Positions 26,889 to 40,966 of a DNA stretch of 64,000 nt are shown piece after piece (position 1 is the stretch's first letter; each line of letters opens with the position of its first letter). The stretch lies in contig NZ_JAGQCJ010000010.1 of assembly GCF_024346135.1 (NCBI RefSeq), positions 46,074-110,073 of the forward strand, given 5' to 3'. The notes under the pieces were generated by a model, which did no database searches, was not told the DNA's origin, and saw only the letters and a list, made by a program, of their open reading frames with translations. Made by a program: the position numbers and the translations under genes. The stretch is from Cyanobium sp. CH-040. Its GTDB lineage: Bacteria > Cyanobacteriota > Cyanobacteriia > PCC-6307 > Cyanobiaceae.

Positions 26889-27800
26889 TCAGGAGCCGCT
26901 GCTGATGCTGATCCGCCGCTGCTGGCCGTTGCGCTCGATCACCGCCGCGTCGCCGCTGGCCGACTGCAGCCGCCAGCCACTGCTGCCGATGGCATCACCG
27001 ATGGCCGCGCTGGTGGAGCTTCCCCCCACCTGGAAGATCGCCGAGCCGCCCTGACCGGGCACCTGCACCACGCCCACCAGCTGGGGCAGGGAGGGGTCGT
27101 CGGCTGCCGGCGCGGGGCTGGGCTGGCTGGGCCCGGAGCCGGTGGCGGCAGCCGGGGCCGGCTTGCTGACCCGCGCGCTCATGGGCACCTTGAGCACATT
27201 GGCCCGTGGTGCGCTGCTGGCCGGCAGGGTGGCCAGCTCCTCCATCCAGGGCTCCACCGGGGGCGGCGGCAGCTCGTCCCCTGCCGCGGCCTGGCCCGCT
27301 TCCACGGGATCCAGGGTCGGTGCGGCGGGGACTTCGGCGGCAGCGGTGGTGGGCAGGGTGGCCGGTCCCATGGCGCGCAGCCGCTCCACCAGCAGCATGT
27401 TGCGCTCCTGGCGCAGGGCCTGCTGCCCCTGGCTCCAGAGGCTGAGGCCGATCAGGGCACTGCCCGCCAGGGTGGTCACCGTCAGCCCCACGGCAGCGAT
27501 GACCAGGGCGGGTTGATGCTGCAGGCTGCCGCTCCAGGCGGAGGACATGCGCTGCCTGGCCCGGGAGACGGCGCCGGCGCGCGCCGTGGGCCGGGGGGCC
27601 TGCCGTGGGCCGGGGCTGCCGGCGCGGGGCTGGGGGCGGGGCGGCGCAAACGGTGCGGCACCGGCGGGGCCGGGGGTTTCGCACACCTCCACCTCGATGG
27701 GCGCCTCGGGCGAGAACACGCGGTTGAGCACCTGCTCTGCGCGGAGTTCCCAGTAGGCCCGGGAGGTGGGGATGGCACGCACGGAAGTCACGGCCGGCAC
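26889..27800 (-). CDS. Single-pass membrane protein with PilP/GspC-like C-terminus
   Basis: A 303-residue protein: an N-terminal cytoplasmic part (AYWELRAEQVLNRVF), a Pro/Arg-rich linker, one membrane helix around residues 97-120 (ALVIAAVGLTVTTLAGSALIGLSL), a long Pro/Ala-rich periplasmic linker, and a compact C-terminal beta domain (about 245-303). That domain (LVGVVQVPGQGGSAIFQVGGSS...GWRLQSASGDAAVIER) resembles the HR domain of type II secretion GspC/PulC or type IV pilus PilP. A role in a pilus or secretion complex is thus possible. The start is a GTG near 27800, and two further in-frame GTGs follow within seven codons. Confidence 0.65.
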   Translation of the reverse strand: MPAVTSVRAIPTSRAYWELRAEQVLNRVFSPEAPIEVEVCETPGPAGAAPFAPPRPQPRAGSPGPRQAPRPTARAGAVSRARQRMSSAWSGSLQHQPALVIAAVGLTVTTLAGSALIGLSLWSQGQQALRQERNMLLVERLRAMGPATLPTTAAAEVPAAPTLDPVEAGQAAAGDELPPPPVEPWMEELATLPASSAPRANVLKVPMSARVSKPAPAAATGSGPSQPSPAPAADDPSLPQLVGVVQVPGQGGSAIFQVGGSSTSAAIGDAIGSSGWRLQSASGDAAVIERNGQQRRISISSGS

Positions 27801-27920
27801 CCGCGGAAAAGTGCACGCAGTGTATCGGCTGCGGATGGAAGCGGCAGTCCAGGTGGGTTTTCGTTCGACTTCGACATGGCACCGACGAAGGTGCTCCGCA
27901 GGCGCGGCGATGGGCCCGGC

Positions 27921-28661
27921 TCAGCCGGCGGTGAGGTTGTAGCCCAGAGCTTCCGCGAGCCGCCGGCAGGACCGCCGCACCTGGCTGATCTCCTGCGCGT
28001 TCAGGTGCTGGCTGTAGCTCCCGGTGCCGTCGAACAGGGGCTGGTTGATCTGGCGGTTGCGGTTCTGCGGGTGGCCGATCGCCCCGGCCGCGGGTTCCTG
28101 CGCCGGCGCACTCCCGTACCAGCTCACGGGCTGCTCGTGGTAGCCGAGCTGGCCGGCCTCGAAGCTCAGCCCCAGGAACCCCATCACCGGCTCCAGGCAC
28201 GCCTGGGGGCTGCGCACCAGATCCTCGTAGCGCACCAGGAGCGTCTGGGGGTGCTCCCGCCAGCGCAGCACGCGCGCGTTGTCGTGCTTCCAGCGGCGCA
28301 GGGATTTGCCCAGCCGGCCGTAGCGCCGTTTGAGCGAGGCCACCGTGTCCAGCGGGTTGCGGCAGATCAGCAGGATCCGGCTGCTGGGAGCGGCGTCGAG
28401 GATGAAGCCGAGGTGGCGCACATGCTTGGGGGTCTTCTCCACCCACAGGTCCGCGCCCGCGGCCTCGCTGTCGCGCCAGAACCGCTCCAGGGCCTCGCGG
28501 TAGCGGCCGTAGCGCTCCTTCTTGGCCACGCCGGACTCGCCGGGAATGGCGTGGATGCGCGAGTGGGCCCCCACCAGGCGGGTGAGGATCGAGGTGCCGG
28601 AGTGGCCGCAGCCACACACATGCACGCTTCCCCGCAGGGGTGGCCGCCAGAGTCTGCGCAT
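27921..28661 (-). CDS. Sulfotransferase family protein
   Basis: A PAPS-dependent sulfotransferase-like protein of about 246 residues. The 5'-phosphosulfate loop is CGCGHSGTSILTRL near residues 17-30, and the 3'-phosphate-binding strand is the SSRILLICRNPLDTVASLKRRYG stretch with Arg and Ser. A later RYEDLV block is typical for this superfamily. It would transfer sulfate to a sugar or another acceptor, probably a cell-surface glycan, because it lies directly behind a glycosyltransferase and a second sulfotransferase gene on the same strand (19-base gap). ATG 28661 is chosen; a GTG one codon earlier is possible. Confidence 0.82.
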   Translation of the reverse strand: MRRLWRPPLRGSVHVCGCGHSGTSILTRLVGAHSRIHAIPGESGVAKKERYGRYREALERFWRDSEAAGADLWVEKTPKHVRHLGFILDAAPSSRILLICRNPLDTVASLKRRYGRLGKSLRRWKHDNARVLRWREHPQTLLVRYEDLVRSPQACLEPVMGFLGLSFEAGQLGYHEQPVSWYGSAPAQEPAAGAIGHPQNRNRQINQPLFDGTGSYSQHLNAQEISQVRRSCRRLAEALGYNLTAG

Positions 28662-28680
28662 CACACCTCGCGCTTCCGCT

Positions 28681-29547
28681 TCAGGTCCAGTGCCGGTCGA
28701 TCCAGGGCACCGGCATCACGAAGCGGCGCAGGTCGCGCCAGTTCCGCTCCTGCAGCAGACGGCGCAGGTGGGCCCGGCGGCCGGCATAGACAGGGGACTG
28801 GCCGTTCCACCGGCCCAGCCTCACATCGGACGGGTTGGGCCCCCCCGGAAAGGTGATGATGCGGCTGCCGGCCGGCAGCCGCGCCGGCCGCAGGTAGCGC
28901 AGCGGCATCGGGCCCAGGCAGTGCAGGCGGAAGTGGCGCGTCCAGCCCCGCGGCCAGAAGCGCAGCTCCCTGCCCAGGCAGGCGGTGATGAAGTGCTGCT
29001 CGTAGCGGAAGTGATCGGCGATCGCCTGGGGATCGCGCCGGAACCGCTCCAGGATCTGCGGATGGGAGCCGATGCGGAAGCGGAACACCGATGTCTGTCC
29101 CAGGCCGCTGAGGGGACGGGACCAGTTGCGCTCCAGGATCACGGCGTCGGGATCGCCGTGGCTGAAGTAGGGATCGAGGCTGCCCACGATCACCGAGTCC
29201 AGATCGACGAACAGGGCCGTGCCCTGCAGCCCCTCCAGGGATGGCCCCCAGAGGGCCACCTTGCGCCACTTGCCGCGGGTGTGCTGCGGCTCCGGGCAGC
29301 CCAGCTCCGGCAGGGGCAGGGTGCGGATCGCCGGGTCGATGCCGGTGGGATCGTCGGTGAAGCACACCAGGGTGAAGGGCGGTGTGATGTGCCGGGCCAC
29401 CATGCGCTGGAGCCGGTTCACATACTCCGGGCCGTACTTCGTGCCCCATTTGATGCACAGAATCTGCTTGGGTGGCGCGGCTTCGGCGGCTGCGGCGGGC
29501 TCGGGCCCGGCGGCTTCGGCCGGGCCGGAATTCGGACTCGGGCTCAT
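28681..29547 (-). CDS. Glycosyltransferase with DxD motif
   Basis: A 288-residue protein with a GT-A type fold: an Ala/Pro-rich N-terminal leader, then a first strand (KQILCIKWGTKYGPEYVNRL), FTLVCFTDDP, and the metal-binding VDLDSVIVGSLDPYF (DxD). The C-terminal RIITFPGGPNPSDV stretch is typical of bacterial nucleotide-sugar transferases related to GT8/GT32-like groups. The sugar and acceptor are unknown. ATG 29547 overlaps the TGA of the upstream sulfotransferase by four bases (ATGA), indicating coupled translation, and the two products probably work on the same surface polysaccharide. Confidence 0.8.
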   Translation of the reverse strand: MSPSPNSGPAEAAGPEPAAAAEAAPPKQILCIKWGTKYGPEYVNRLQRMVARHITPPFTLVCFTDDPTGIDPAIRTLPLPELGCPEPQHTRGKWRKVALWGPSLEGLQGTALFVDLDSVIVGSLDPYFSHGDPDAVILERNWSRPLSGLGQTSVFRFRIGSHPQILERFRRDPQAIADHFRYEQHFITACLGRELRFWPRGWTRHFRLHCLGPMPLRYLRPARLPAGSRIITFPGGPNPSDVRLGRWNGQSPVYAGRRAHLRRLLQERNWRDLRRFVMPVPWIDRHWT

Positions 29548-30281
29548 GGGTGCCGGGGCTGGGCGGAGGATGGGTCCGGCGGGGGCAGCGTGTAGTTCAG
29601 GGCCAGGATCTCCCGGGCGCACACCAGGGCGATGCGCTCCTGACTGGCCGGGTCCAGCACCTCCTGCCAGGGCCGCCGGTCCTGGCGGTGATCACCCTTG
29701 GGCCGCTGCTGCGGCAGCGCCAGGGGCTGCTCCAGCCCGAGGCGGCTCGAGAGGGCCAGCAGATCTTCCTGCAGGGATTCGTAGCGCAGCATCACATCGG
29801 TGACCGGTGTGTCGTTGATGGTGTAGATGGGCCAGTTGGAGAGCTCCGCTGTAGGGCAGGTGCGCACGTAGTCGGCGAGCGCCATCGGCTGCCGCTGCTT
29901 GCGCGTGCGCCAGTAGTAGCTGCTGATCGCCTTGTCGAAGGGGTTGCGCTCCACGCTGATCTTGAGATAGCCGTCCCAGATCGGGAGGGGCAGCCGGGCC
30001 CGCACCTCGGCCGCCGGGATGTGGTTGTAGAAGCGCTTGGCCAGCTTCGCCCGGCCCAGCAGCCGGGCCAGATCCCGGCCGGAGTAGCGATGCAGCGGCG
30101 CCCGGAAGTTGCGCGGACCCGGCCGGCCCAGCTCCCGGCTGAGCCGCTCATCCTCCGCGGAGATCGGCGTGATCACGTCGCCCGGCTCGAGCAGCAGCGC
30201 CCGCAGGGCGATCTCGATGGCGGTGCCGGCCGTCTTCTGGGTCTTGAGGAAGATGAAGCGGTGGCGGTGCGAGATCAGCAT
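29544..30281 (-). CDS. Sulfotransferase family 2-like protein
   Basis: A protein of 245 residues starting almost directly with the PAPS loop: [22 protein letters not shown] (residues 7-28). The KTAGTS-like loop and the later [18 protein letters not shown] (3'-phosphate-binding Arg and Ser) place it with carbohydrate sulfotransferases of the sulfotransferase 2 group. ATG 30281 lies inside the 3' end of mnmG (7-base overlap), and its stop overlaps the glycosyltransferase start by four bases. It is thus tied into the mnmG transcript. Codons in this frame upstream of 30281 run through mnmG and are not part of the gene. Confidence 0.85.
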   Translation of the reverse strand: MLISHRHRFIFLKTQKTAGTAIEIALRALLLEPGDVITPISAEDERLSRELGRPGPRNFRAPLHRYSGRDLARLLGRAKLAKRFYNHIPAAEVRARLPLPIWDGYLKISVERNPFDKAISSYYWRTRKQRQPMALADYVRTCPTAELSNWPIYTINDTPVTDVMLRYESLQEDLLALSSRLGLEQPLALPQQRPKGDHRQDRRPWQEVLDPASQERIALVCAREILALNYTLPPPDPSSAQPRHP

Positions 30282-32272
30282 GGGCTGCCGACGCTCGAGC
30301 GCCGCTTGCTCAGCTCCAGCCAGAGCAGCAGGGCGGTGACGTCGGCGGGGCTGACGCCAGGCAGGCGGGCCGCCTGGCCGAGGGTGACGGGCTGCACGGC
30401 GGTCAGTTTCTCCCTGGCCTCGGCGGAGAGCGTGCCGATGGCGGCGTAGTCCACACCGGCAGGGATCGGCCGGTGCTCCTGCTGCTTCACACGGTCGATC
30501 TGCTGCTGCTGGCGGGCCAGGTAGCCGCTGTACTTGATGTCGATCTCGGCCCCCTCGCGCACGTCGGCGGCCAGGGCGGGGTCGGCGAGACCGTGGCGCA
30601 CCAGGTCGGCGCTGTGGAAGCCGGGCCGGCGCAGCAGATCCGCGAGGGTGATCGACCCCTTGATGGCGGCACCGGTGTCGTCCTGCACCGCGGCGGCGGC
30701 GGGATCGGTCACCTTCAGGCGCACGGTCTCCAGCCGCCGTTTCTCGGCCTCGATCGCCTCCTGCTTGGCGGTGTAGATGCTCCAGCGGCGCTCGTCGATC
30801 AGCCCCAGCTCGCGGCCGATGGGGGTGAGGCGGCGGTCGGCGTTGTCGCCGCGCAGCACCAGGCGGTATTCGCTGCGGCTGGTGAGCACCCGGTAGGGCT
30901 CCCGGAGGTCCTTGGTGATCAGGTCGTCGATCATCGTGCCGATGTAGCTGCCCTCGCGCGGGAAGTGCACGGGCTCCTGGCCGCGCACCAGCCGGGCGGC
31001 GTTGAGACCGGCCACCAGCCCCTGGGCGGCGGCCTCCTCGTAGCCGGTGGTGCCGTTGAGCTGGCCGGCGGAGAACAGCCCGGCCACCCGCTTGGTCTCC
31101 AGGCTGGGCCTGAGCTGGGTGGCGGGCAGGTAGTCGTAGTCCACGGCGTAGGCGGGCCGCAGCATCACGCACTGCTCCAGCCCCGGCAGGGTGCGCAGCA
31201 GCTGCAGCTGCAGGCGCTCGGGCAGGCCGGTGGAGAAGCCCTGCACGTAGATCTCCGGCGTGTCGCGACCCTCGGGCTCCAGGAAGATCTGGTGGCTGTC
31301 CTTGCCTGCGAAGCGCACGATCTTGTCTTCGATCGAGGGGCAGTAGCGCGGGCCCTTGCTGTCGATGAAACCGCCGTAGATCGGCGTGAGGTGGAGGTTG
31401 TCGCGAATCAGCTGGTGGGTGGCGGCGGTGGTGCGGGTGATGTGGCAGCTCATCGGCTCGCCGCTCACCCAGCTGGCGGGGTCGAAGGAGAAGAAGCGGT
31501 CGTGGGCGTCGCTGGGCTGCTCCTCCAGCTGATCGAGGGCGATGCTGCGCCGGTCGACCCGGGCCGGCGTGCCGGTCTTGAGGCGGTCCATCCGGAAGCC
31601 GAGGGCCTGCAGCGCCTCGGTGAGCCCCTCGGCCGCCTGCTCGCCGGCCCGGCCGGCGCTCATCGACTGGTTGCCCACCCAGATCCGGCCGCCCAGGAAG
31701 GTGCCGGCGGTGAGGACCACGGCGCCGGCGGCGTAGCTGCTGCCGAAGTAGGTGCGGATGCCGGTGACGCGCGCTGCCGGGCCCTGGCCGGGATCCCAGG
31801 TTTTGCCGCCGCCATCGGCGTCGCCCTCCACCACCAGCCCCGTCACCATCGCCTCGCGCAGGGCGAGGTTGGGGGTGTGCTGCAGCAGCTGCAGCATCTG
31901 GCGGGCATAGAGGCGCTTGTCGGTCTGGGCGCGCAGCGCCCACACGGCCGGGCCGCGGCTGGCGTTGAGCACCCGCTTCTGCAGGGCGGTGGCGTCGGCC
32001 AGCCGGCCGATCACGCCGCCGAGGGCATCCACCTCGTGCACCAGCTGGCTCTTGGCCGGCCCGCCCACTGCCGGGTTGCAGGGCTGCCAGGCGATGCGAT
32101 CAAGGTTGAGCGTGAACAGGGCCGTGCTCAGCCCCAGCCGGGCGGCGGTGATGGCGGCCTCGCAGCCGGCGTGGCCGCCGCCCACCACGATCACGTCGAA
32201 GGATTCGCTGGGGGGGGTGGGTTCGGTGATGGGTGCGGCGCCGATACCGGCGGCGACGGCCTGCTGGTCCAT
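30275..32272 (-). CDS. mnmG: tRNA uridine 5-carboxymethylaminomethyl modification enzyme MnmG
   Basis: The FAD-dependent subunit that, with MnmE, modifies U34 at the wobble position of several tRNAs. It is 665 residues, in the normal range. The FAD-binding [14 protein letters not shown] lies near residue 27, followed by family blocks [54 protein letters not shown] and [12 protein letters not shown]. The helical C-terminal domain ends with [19 protein letters not shown] 32272 lies nine bases after the fghA stop. The N-terminal extension before the FAD motif (Thr/Pro-rich) is a little longer than in E. coli. Confidence 0.97.
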   Translation of the reverse strand: MDQQAVAAGIGAAPITEPTPPSESFDVIVVGGGHAGCEAAITAARLGLSTALFTLNLDRIAWQPCNPAVGGPAKSQLVHEVDALGGVIGRLADATALQKRVLNASRGPAVWALRAQTDKRLYARQMLQLLQHTPNLALREAMVTGLVVEGDADGGGKTWDPGQGPAARVTGIRTYFGSSYAAGAVVLTAGTFLGGRIWVGNQSMSAGRAGEQAAEGLTEALQALGFRMDRLKTGTPARVDRRSIALDQLEEQPSDAHDRFFSFDPASWVSGEPMSCHITRTTAATHQLIRDNLHLTPIYGGFIDSKGPRYCPSIEDKIVRFAGKDSHQIFLEPEGRDTPEIYVQGFSTGLPERLQLQLLRTLPGLEQCVMLRPAYAVDYDYLPATQLRPSLETKRVAGLFSAGQLNGTTGYEEAAAQGLVAGLNAARLVRGQEPVHFPREGSYIGTMIDDLITKDLREPYRVLTSRSEYRLVLRGDNADRRLTPIGRELGLIDERRWSIYTAKQEAIEAEKRRLETVRLKVTDPAAAAVQDDTGAAIKGSITLADLLRRPGFHSADLVRHGLADPALAADVREGAEIDIKYSGYLARQQQQIDRVKQQEHRPIPAGVDYAAIGTLSAEAREKLTAVQPVTLGQAARLPGVSPADVTALLLWLELSKRRSSVGSPC

Positions 32273-32281
32273 CGGTTCAGG

Positions 32282-33163
32282 CTAGGGCTCTCCTTCCAGC
32301 AGGGCTCGCGCGTGATGGCGCAGGTGGTCGTCGATGAAGCTGGCCACGAAGAAATAGCTGTGGTCGTAGCCCTCCCGGTAGCGCAGGTGGAGGGGATGGC
32401 CGCTGGCCTCGGCGGCCGCCGCCAGGGCCTGGGGCCGCAGCTGGTTCTCCAGGAAGGCATCGGCCGTGCCCTGGTCCACCAGCACCGGCAGGGCGGCGCC
32501 ATCGGGCCCCACCGGACCCTGGCCGCCGGCCAGCAGGTGGCTGGCGTCCCAGGCACGCCACGCCAGGGGATCGGCACCGAGCAGGTGGCTGAAGGCCTTG
32601 CGTCCCCAGGGGCAGCCGCCCGGCTGGCAGATCGGCGCGAACGCCGACACCGAGCGGTAGCGCCCGGGATGGCGCATCGCGCATACCAGGGCCCCGTGGC
32701 CGCCCATGGAGTGGCCGCTGATGCCGCGGCGAGCCGGATCCAGGGGCAGCTCCGCCTCCAGCAGCGCCGGCAGTTCCGCCGTCACGTAGGTGTGCATGCG
32801 GTAGTGGCGGTTCCAGGGCGGTTCGGTGGCATCCACGTAGAAGCCGGCGCCGTGGCCGAAGTCCCAGCCGCCCTCGGGGTCGCCCGGCACCGCTTCGCCC
32901 CGCGGGCTGGTGTCGGGGGCTACCAGGGCCAGGGCCAGCTCCGCCGCCAGCCGCTGGGCGCCGGCCTTCTGCATGAAGTTCTCGTCCGTGCAGGTGAGGC
33001 CCGAGAGCCAGTACAGCGCCGGCACCCGCTGGCCCTCCAGGGCCCGGGGCGGCAGGAACACGGCGAACACCGTGTCCCCGTCCAGCGCTTCGGAGCGCAC
33101 GCGGTAGCGGCGCTGCAGGCCGCCGAAGCAGCGGTGTTCCTCGAACGGCTCCAGGGCGGACAT
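32282..33163 (-). CDS. fghA: S-formylglutathione hydrolase
   Basis: An alpha/beta hydrolase of 293 residues that hydrolyses S-formylglutathione to formate and glutathione, the second step of glutathione-dependent formaldehyde detoxification. The nucleophile elbow is GHSMGGHGAL, the catalytic histidine lies in YDHSYFF, and the Asp is likely that of VDQGTADAFL. WLSGLTCTDENFMQKAGAQR and GAGFYVDATEPPW are near-invariant in the family. It directly follows the class III alcohol dehydrogenase gene (43-base gap), the classic pairing. Confidence 0.96.
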   Translation of the reverse strand: MSALEPFEEHRCFGGLQRRYRVRSEALDGDTVFAVFLPPRALEGQRVPALYWLSGLTCTDENFMQKAGAQRLAAELALALVAPDTSPRGEAVPGDPEGGWDFGHGAGFYVDATEPPWNRHYRMHTYVTAELPALLEAELPLDPARRGISGHSMGGHGALVCAMRHPGRYRSVSAFAPICQPGGCPWGRKAFSHLLGADPLAWRAWDASHLLAGGQGPVGPDGAALPVLVDQGTADAFLENQLRPQALAAAAEASGHPLHLRYREGYDHSYFFVASFIDDHLRHHARALLEGEP

Positions 33164-33206
33164 GGCGCGGCTTGGGGAGGGAATCGGGCTGGGGATCAGC
33201 CGTGGC

Positions 33207-36830
<3,624 letters not shown>

Positions 36831-36841
<11 letters not shown>

Positions 36842-38225
36842 GGTTGCGGAAGCGGGTGAACTGGGGCTCGAACAGCAGCTTCACCGTGCCCACCGGCCCG
36901 TTGCGGTGCTTGGTCACGATCACCTCGGTGATGCCGCGGTCGGGGGTTTCCGGGTTGTAGTACTCGTCGCGGTAGATCATCAGCACCAGGTCGGCGTCCT
37001 GCTCGATCGAGCCCGATTCGCGCAGATCGCTGAGCATCGGCCGCTTGTTGGTGCGCGATTCCACGCCGCGGCTGAGCTGGGAGAGGGCCATCACCGGCAC
37101 GTTGAGCTCGCGGGCCATGCCCTTGAGGCCGCGGGTGATGCGCGAGAGCTCCTGCACCCGGTTGTCGGGGCTGGAGCCCTCCATCAGCTGCAGGTAGTCG
37201 ATCACCACCAGGCCCAGCTCGCGCCCCTGTTCGGCCATCAGCCGCCGGCAGAGGGAGCGCATCTCCAGCACGCCGGCGTTGGGTTTGTCGTCGATGAACA
37301 GCGGCAGCTGGCCGAGGGTGTTGATGCCCTGGCCCAGCAGCGGCCACTCCTCCTGCTGCAGCCGGCCGGTGCGCAGCCGGCCGCTCTCGATGCCCACCTC
37401 CATCGACAGCAGCCGGTAGGTGAGCTGCTCCTTGCTCATCTCCAGGCTGAACACGCACACCGGCAGGTTGTGCAACTGGGCGACGTTCTTGGCGATGTTG
37501 AGCACGATCGACGTCTTTCCCATCGCCGGCCGGCCGGCCACGATGATCAGGTCGCTGCGCTGCAGGCCCTGGGTGATGGCGTCGAGGTCGTAGAAGTTCA
37601 CCGGCAGGCCGGCCACCGCCGTGCCCAGGGAGCGGCTCTCGATCTCGTTGAAGGTGGAGGTGAGGATCTCGGCGGTGGGGGTGAGGCCGATGCTGGGCTT
37701 CTCCTGGCTGATGGCGAAGATCTTCTGTTCGGCCTCGTCGAGCACCAGTTCCATCGGCTTGCTCTGGTCGAAGCCCAGGGCGATCACCTCGTTGCCGGAG
37801 CGGATCAGCTGGCGGCGCAGGAACTTGTCCATCACCAGCCGGGCCACCTGGTCGATCGAGGCGGTGGAGCTGATGCGCTCCACCAGTTCCACCAGCCGGC
37901 CGCTGCCGCCCACCTTCTCCAGGACGCCGGTGTCCGCCAGCCAGGCGGCCATGGCCGTGAGGTCGGTGGGCTTGCCCTGGCTGTGCAGCATCAGGGCGGT
38001 GCGGTAGATCTCCCGGTGGGCGCTGAGGTAGAAGGCCTCGGGGCGCAGCACGTCGGCGATCCGGCCGATGGCGTCGGGGTCGAGCAGGATGCCTCCCAGC
38101 ACCGCCTCCTCGGCCTCCAGGTTCTGGGGCGGCACGGAATCCGGCAGCGCCTCGAACCGCGCTTCGCCGCGGGGCTCGGCGCCGCTCCGCTCACGGCCGT
38201 TGGGGTTGAGGGGAACGCTCACCAT
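36831..38225 (-). CDS. dnaB: Replicative DNA helicase DnaB
   Basis: The hexameric helicase of the replication fork, 464 residues from ATG 38225. The N-terminal primase-interacting domain (PPQNLEAEEAVLGGILLDP) is followed by a linker and the RecA-like domain with Walker A GRPAMGKTS (about residues 230-238), the SLEMSKEQL segment, Walker B LVVIDYLQLM, and the arginine-finger region SDLRESGSIEQDADLV. No intein interrupts the usual insertion sites, unlike in several cyanobacteria. The gene follows rplI on the same strand. Confidence 0.98.
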
Positions 38226-38331
38226 CGGCAATCGGGGATGCGGGCGGGCCGGGTGTGGCGACCGGGTCGTTCACTCTGCCGGGTCAGGCGTGCTTTGACC
38301 AGCGCCCGACGCTGGCGGTGGTGCTGCAACG

Positions 38332-38358
38332 AAAAAGCCACCCCAGGGGTGGGGTGGC
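38332..38358 (-). terminator. Intrinsic terminator after rplI
   Basis: Read on the minus strand: GCCACCCC, loop ACCCCT, GGGGTGGC, then five T. This is an 8-base perfect stem with a U-run, 26 bases past the rplI stop. It should end or attenuate transcription before dnaB. Confidence 0.85.
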
Positions 38359-38384
38359 GGAGCGCTGCGGCGCCGGGGCGCAGC

Positions 38385-38843
38385 TCAGTGGCTGAGCACC
38401 TCCAGATTGATCTCGGCGGTCACCTCGGGGTGCAGCTTCACCAGCACCTTGTAGGAGCCGGTGCGGTGGATCTCGGGCACGGTGATGTCGCGCCGGTCCA
38501 CCTCCTTCTTGGTGGCGGCCTCGATGGCCTCGGCCACATCGCCGTTGGTCACCGTGCCGAACAGCACGTCGTCGCCGCCGGTCTGCTTCTTGACGGTGAA
38601 GCGGCCGATGGTGGCCAGGGCGGTGCGGAAGGCCTCAGCCTCCGCCTTGAGGGCGGCCTGGCGCTCGGCCTCCTTGGCCCGGCGGGCCTCAACCTGGCGC
38701 ATCACCGCCGGCGTCACCGGCACCGCCTTGCCGGTGGGCACCAGGAAGTTGCGGGCGTAGCCGGGGGCCACATCCACCAGGTCCCCGTCCTTCCCCAGGC
38801 TGAGGACGTCTTCGCGGAGGACGACTTGTACGCGCTTGGCCAT
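38385..38843 (-). CDS. rplI: 50S ribosomal protein L9
   Basis: A 152-residue protein of the large ribosomal subunit that binds 23S rRNA. The N-terminal domain has the family signature ([36 protein letters not shown]), followed by the long connecting helix ([19 protein letters not shown]) and the C-terminal domain ([14 protein letters not shown]). The ATG start at 38843 is clear. rplI-dnaB adjacency is a known conserved order in cyanobacteria. A TAGGCT hexamer 71 bases upstream may be its -10. Confidence 0.98.
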   Translation of the reverse strand: MAKRVQVVLREDVLSLGKDGDLVDVAPGYARNFLVPTGKAVPVTPAVMRQVEARRAKEAERQAALKAEAEAFRTALATIGRFTVKKQTGGDDVLFGTVTNGDVAEAIEAATKKEVDRRDITVPEIHRTGSYKVLVKLHPEVTAEINLEVLSH

Positions 38844-38913
38844 GGTGAAGGTGTGGGGGTCTGATGGCGAGCCGGTCTGAATGCGGGCCGGTCTGATCGT
38901 GAGCCGATCTGCC

Positions 38914-38919
38914 AGCCTA
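38914..38919 (-). promoter_or_regulatory. Candidate -10 element TAGGCT of rplI
   Basis: On the minus strand TAGGCT lies 71 bases before the rplI ATG, in the gap to the desaturase gene. It fits the TANNNT pattern seen before several other genes here, with no clear -35. Confidence 0.35.
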
Positions 38920-38942
38920 CGCGACAGGCCGGGGGCCGGGCT

Positions 38943-39953
<1,011 letters not shown>

Positions 39954-39994
39954 AGCGGACCGGCTCCTGATCAATCGATAGGATGGTAGCAATA

Positions 39995-40022
39995 CGAATT
40001 CGGATTGCCGCGAATTCGGATT
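39995..40022. repeat. Two 12-base direct repeats, candidate operator
   Basis: CGAATTCGGATT occurs at 39995-40006 and exactly again at 40011-40022, a 16-base period. Each unit contains the palindrome CGAATTCG. It lies between the divergent desaturase gene and the 40108 gene, which is a normal place for an operator. No regulator is assigned. Confidence 0.7.
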
Positions 40023-40063
40023 CCGGGCCCAGCCGTGCCCGGTCCAGTCGTGGAGGAGAGACC

Positions 40064-40108
40064 TTTGAGCCAGAGCCGTTTGCAGCAGAGCCCTTTGGAG
40101 CAGAGCCG
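40064..40108 (+). repeat. Three 15-base tandem repeats abutting a start codon
   Basis: TTTGAGCCAGAGCCG, TTTGCAGCAGAGCCC and TTTGGAGCAGAGCCG lie head to tail at 40064-40078, 40079-40093 and 40094-40108. The last base of the third copy is the first base of GTG 40108. A TGA stop (40066) in the gene's own frame shows that the repeats precede, rather than belong to, most of the coding region unless an earlier start in the repeats is used. Confidence 0.75.
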
Positions 40109-40902
40109 TGGGCTACCGGGATGACCTTGCCGCCGGGCGTGTGGCCTTCGCCCACCTGATCCGGGTGTGGCATGGCCGCAACGGCTGGAGCCACCGCGTG
40201 CTGCCGGCCCTGGCGGAGGCCCTCGACCTGGGCCGGGTGCACAACTCCCAGCTGTCGATGCTGCGCAACGGCAAGCTCGCCTCGCCGGGCCCTGAGGTGT
40301 TTCTGGCCCTGGGGCGGATCAACCGCCTGCTGGCCGAGGAGGTCAGCGGCGGGCGGCTGTCCCCGGGGCTGCGGGATCGCCTCGCCGGCCAGCCCGAACT
40401 GCTGGCTGCCCTGGAGACCTCCGCCCTGCCGGTGCAGGCGCCGGGTGAGCCGGTGCTCGGCCCCGGCGAGCTGCTGGAGGTGTTCGTGGGCCTGCGCCAG
40501 CCGCCGCCGGCCTTCGATCTGCGCATCGCCGACGGCGAAGCCGCCGCCCTCAGCGCCGCCCTGGCCGACCTGCTCTGCGCCGGCCGCCCCTGGCGTCTCT
40601 GCCGGGAGCCGGTGATGGCCGCCTATCCGGTGGGCAAGCGCCAGCGGCGCGAGCGCTTCGCCGAGGTGATGGCCGGCCAGTGCGACTACTCCGCCGCCGA
40701 GCTGGACGCGGAGCTGCCCGACCTGAGCCTCACGCTGGCCGCCCTGGGGGGCGCCGGAGAGCACGGGTTGCAGAGCGATCAGGTGCTCGAGCTGCTGCGC
40801 CGGCGGGCCCGGGAGCTGCAGGAGCGCGGCTGGGCGTCCCCCGCCGCCGACCAGGACCTGGGCGCGGCGATCCGGGCGCAGCTGGGCTCGGTGGTGGCGT
40901 AG
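40108..40902 (+). CDS. Hypothetical soluble protein
   Basis: A 264-residue protein without membrane segments or a family that I recognise. The N-terminal 100 residues (VAFAHLIRVWHGRNGWSHRVLPALAEALDLGRVHNSQLSMLRNGKLASPG) could be a helix-turn-helix-like helical bundle. The rest is helical and acidic/Leu-rich with several conserved-looking Trp and Cys (LLCAGRPWRLCREP). GTG 40108 is the only good start. It sits downstream of tandem repeats and a divergent desaturase gene, and 64 bases before the PLP-enzyme gene on the same strand, so it may be cotranscribed with it. Confidence 0.65.
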   Translation: MGYRDDLAAGRVAFAHLIRVWHGRNGWSHRVLPALAEALDLGRVHNSQLSMLRNGKLASPGPEVFLALGRINRLLAEEVSGGRLSPGLRDRLAGQPELLAALETSALPVQAPGEPVLGPGELLEVFVGLRQPPPAFDLRIADGEAAALSAALADLLCAGRPWRLCREPVMAAYPVGKRQRRERFAEVMAGQCDYSAAELDAELPDLSLTLAALGGAGEHGLQSDQVLELLRRRARELQERGWASPAADQDLGAAIRAQLGSVVA

Positions 40903-40966
40903 TCCGTGGTGGATGGCGTCATGCCGGTGGGCAGCATGGCTCCAGTCCCGTGACGCCCCGGCATCC

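Noticed and set aside
30282..31943. Upstream open extension of the sulfotransferase frame inside mnmG
   Set aside because: The translation is Arg/Gln-rich noise in the wrong frame of mnmG; the sulfotransferase begins at ATG 30281 just before its PAPS loop.
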